Shown: piece after piece, positions 5,661 through 6,751 of the stretch
How positions within the stretch are numbered: position 1 is the first letter of the stretch
Layout: every line of letters begins with the position of its first letter
From: Candidatus Zambryskibacteria bacterium RIFOXYD2_FULL_43_10
GTDB taxonomy: Bacteria > Patescibacteriota > Minisyncoccia > Phycocordibacterales > Zambryskibacteraceae
Assembly (NCBI GenBank): GCA_001825475.1
Contig: MHWZ01000002.1
Location: 1 to 6,751, forward strand
Reading direction: 5' to 3'
DNA: 6,751 bases
Translations under genes and position numbers: made by a program
Notes under the pieces: model-generated
What the model was told of the DNA's origin: nothing
Databases searched by the model: none
The model's input: only the letters and a program-made list of their open reading frames with translations

Positions 5661-6751
5661 ATGAACCAATGGGCTATTCAGCGCAAGAGAATCATTTTGG
5701 CCATCGTTACTTTTGCCTTGGTCGTCCTGATTGGGGTGCCGGGTTTTTTCCTGTTTTATCAAGCGCCAACTTGTAATGATCTCAAACAAAACGGTGATGA
5801 GACAGGTGTAGATTGTGGTGGTTCATGCCAGTTATTATGTACTGCTCAATCATTGCCGCTTATTCCCAAAGGTGATCCGCGGGTGTTTGAATTTGGACCA
5901 AGTATCTACGGCGTAGCAGCAGTAGTGGAGAACCCTAATATCGCCGCCGAGATTCTTCACGCGCGTTATACTCTCAAGCTTTTTGAAAAATCATCCCCGA
6001 CACCTATACGCAGTATAGAATCAGAGACCTTTGTTCCCAACAGTGGAACTTTTGTTGTATTTGAAGGTCCGATAGATATGGGAGGGCGACGACTCGATCG
6101 TGCCACACTCGAATGGCACACAGGCACGTTTGTCTGGCAGAAAAATACTCAAATAGTTAAGGGTGTGGAAGCGAGAAGTATTTTTCTTACCAGAGAGGAT
6201 ACGAAGCCGAGAGTCAGCGCTTTACTTGTAAATGATTCGCTGAATCACGTCTCCAACGTTGAACTTACGGCTCTTGTGTCGGGAGAAGATGGTAATCTCA
6301 TCGCCGCTTCAAAAACTTTTGTGGAAAAACTTTCTGGCGGAGACTCGGCGCCGATTACCTTTAATTGGCCGGCGCCCTTTAAGATTAAAGAAGATATCTG
6401 TGGTCGTCCGGTGGATGTCGCTTTGGTTATGGATCGTTCCGGCAGTATGATGTTTTTGGGAACCAATCCGCCGCAACCTCTAACCGACGTGAAAAGTGCC
6501 GCTCGTTATTTTACCGATCAATTGAAAGGCAATACCCTATATTCTTTGGTATCTTTTGCCAATGAAGCGACTAGCCCTATTGACGCCACTCTTGACGCCG
6601 GCCTCGAGATTATCAAGCGCGCGATAAACAATATCTCCATTGCTACAACCAGTGTGCAAAATACAAACATCGGTACTGGTATTTTAGCCGCCAGAGAAGA
6701 ATTGAATTCAACCCGACATCGAAAGGATGCTGACAAGGCTCTAGTGCTTCT
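5661..6751 (+). CDS. Membrane-anchored von Willebrand factor A domain protein, 3'-truncated by the window
   Basis: The frame is open from ATG 5661 to the window end (363 codons seen). Residues 8-10 (RKR) precede a hydrophobic segment, about 11-33, that acts as an uncleaved anchor or signal peptide, placing the rest outside the cell. Residues 38-60 hold a cysteine motif C-N-D...NGDETGVDCGGSC...C, seen in many bacterial surface proteins. Residues ~65-245 look like beta-rich extracellular modules; I do not recognise a family. A vWA domain begins near 250 (PVDVALVMDRSGSMM). Its metal-ion-dependent adhesion site shows D258-x-S260-x-S262 and a likely Thr at 335 (TNIGTG). The rest of the domain is beyond the window. 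A role in adhesion or cell-surface assembly is likely but inferred. It starts 23 nt after 5S with no clear Shine-Dalgarno, promoter or intervening terminator. Confidence 0.9.
   Translation, partial: MNQWAIQRKRIILAIVTFALVVLIGVPGFFLFYQAPTCNDLKQNGDETGVDCGGSCQLLCTAQSLPLIPKGDPRVFEFGPSIYGVAAVVENPNIAAEILHARYTLKLFEKSSPTPIRSIESETFVPNSGTFVVFEGPIDMGGRRLDRATLEWHTGTFVWQKNTQIVKGVEARSIFLTREDTKPRVSALLVNDSLNHVSNVELTALVSGEDGNLIAASKTFVEKLSGGDSAPITFNWPAPFKIKEDICGRPVDVALVMDRSGSMMFLGTNPPQPLTDVKSAARYFTDQLKGNTLYSLVSFANEATSPIDATLDAGLEIIKRAINNISIATTSVQNTNIGTGILAAREELNSTRHRKDADKALVL

Noticed and set aside
6245..6736. Short frames on both strands within the downstream gene
   Set aside because: They overlap the continuous vWA frame, which has recognisable MIDAS residues and reads through the window end.

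Overview
This window is most of a 23S rRNA gene (its first ~500 nt lie upstream of the window), a 5S rRNA gene, and the first 1,091 nt of a membrane-anchored von Willebrand factor A (vWA) protein gene. Everything reads on the + strand. The 23S gene is interrupted by four group I introns. The organism is most likely a Candidate Phyla Radiation (Patescibacteria, Parcubacteria-like) bacterium. This is inferred from the intron-rich rRNA gene with LAGLIDADG ORFs, an enlarged helix 25, and the downstream protein's anchor plus CxxxxxNGDETGVDCGG-type motif. No taxonomic marker was searched.

Layout: 23S exon 1 (1-1577, with a ~144-nt hairpin expansion at 40-183); intron 1 (1578-2375) after U1917 in E. 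coli numbering, with an I-CreI-like endonuclease; exon 2 (2376-3041); intron 2 (3042-3786) after U2584, with a LAGLIDADG_2-type protein that looks degenerate; a 9-nt micro-exon (3787-3795); intron 3 (3796-4305) after U2593, the site used by the Chlamydomonas I-CreI intron, but carrying a 70-residue coiled-coil ORF instead of an endonuclease; exon 4 (4306-4369); intron 4 (4370-5186) after U2656 inside the sarcin-ricin loop, with a second I-CreI-like endonuclease; exon 5 (5187 to about 5435); a ~92-nt spacer; 5S rRNA (about 5528-5637); and the vWA protein (5661 to the window end).

Splice sites were set by reading exons against the conserved 23S sequence from memory and by finding P1/P10 guide pairings. 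Introns 1, 2 and 3 each show P1 with the diagnostic U.G pair, P10 and a terminal G. Intron 4 shows a short P1 with U.G and a terminal G, but no convincing P10. All four have R/S (P7), P3 and a P9 hairpin with a GNRA tetraloop. Joining the exons restores H69, H93 and the sarcin-ricin loop, and exon 2 (666 nt) and exon 4 (64 nt) match the E. coli intervals of 667 and 63 nt.

How it works together: the four ribozymes must all be removed to restore the tRNA-contacting helix (H69), the peptidyl-transferase centre and the factor-binding loop. The intronic ORFs would be translated from unspliced precursor or excised intron, and would drive homing (introns 1 and 4) or be decaying or repurposed (introns 2 and 3).
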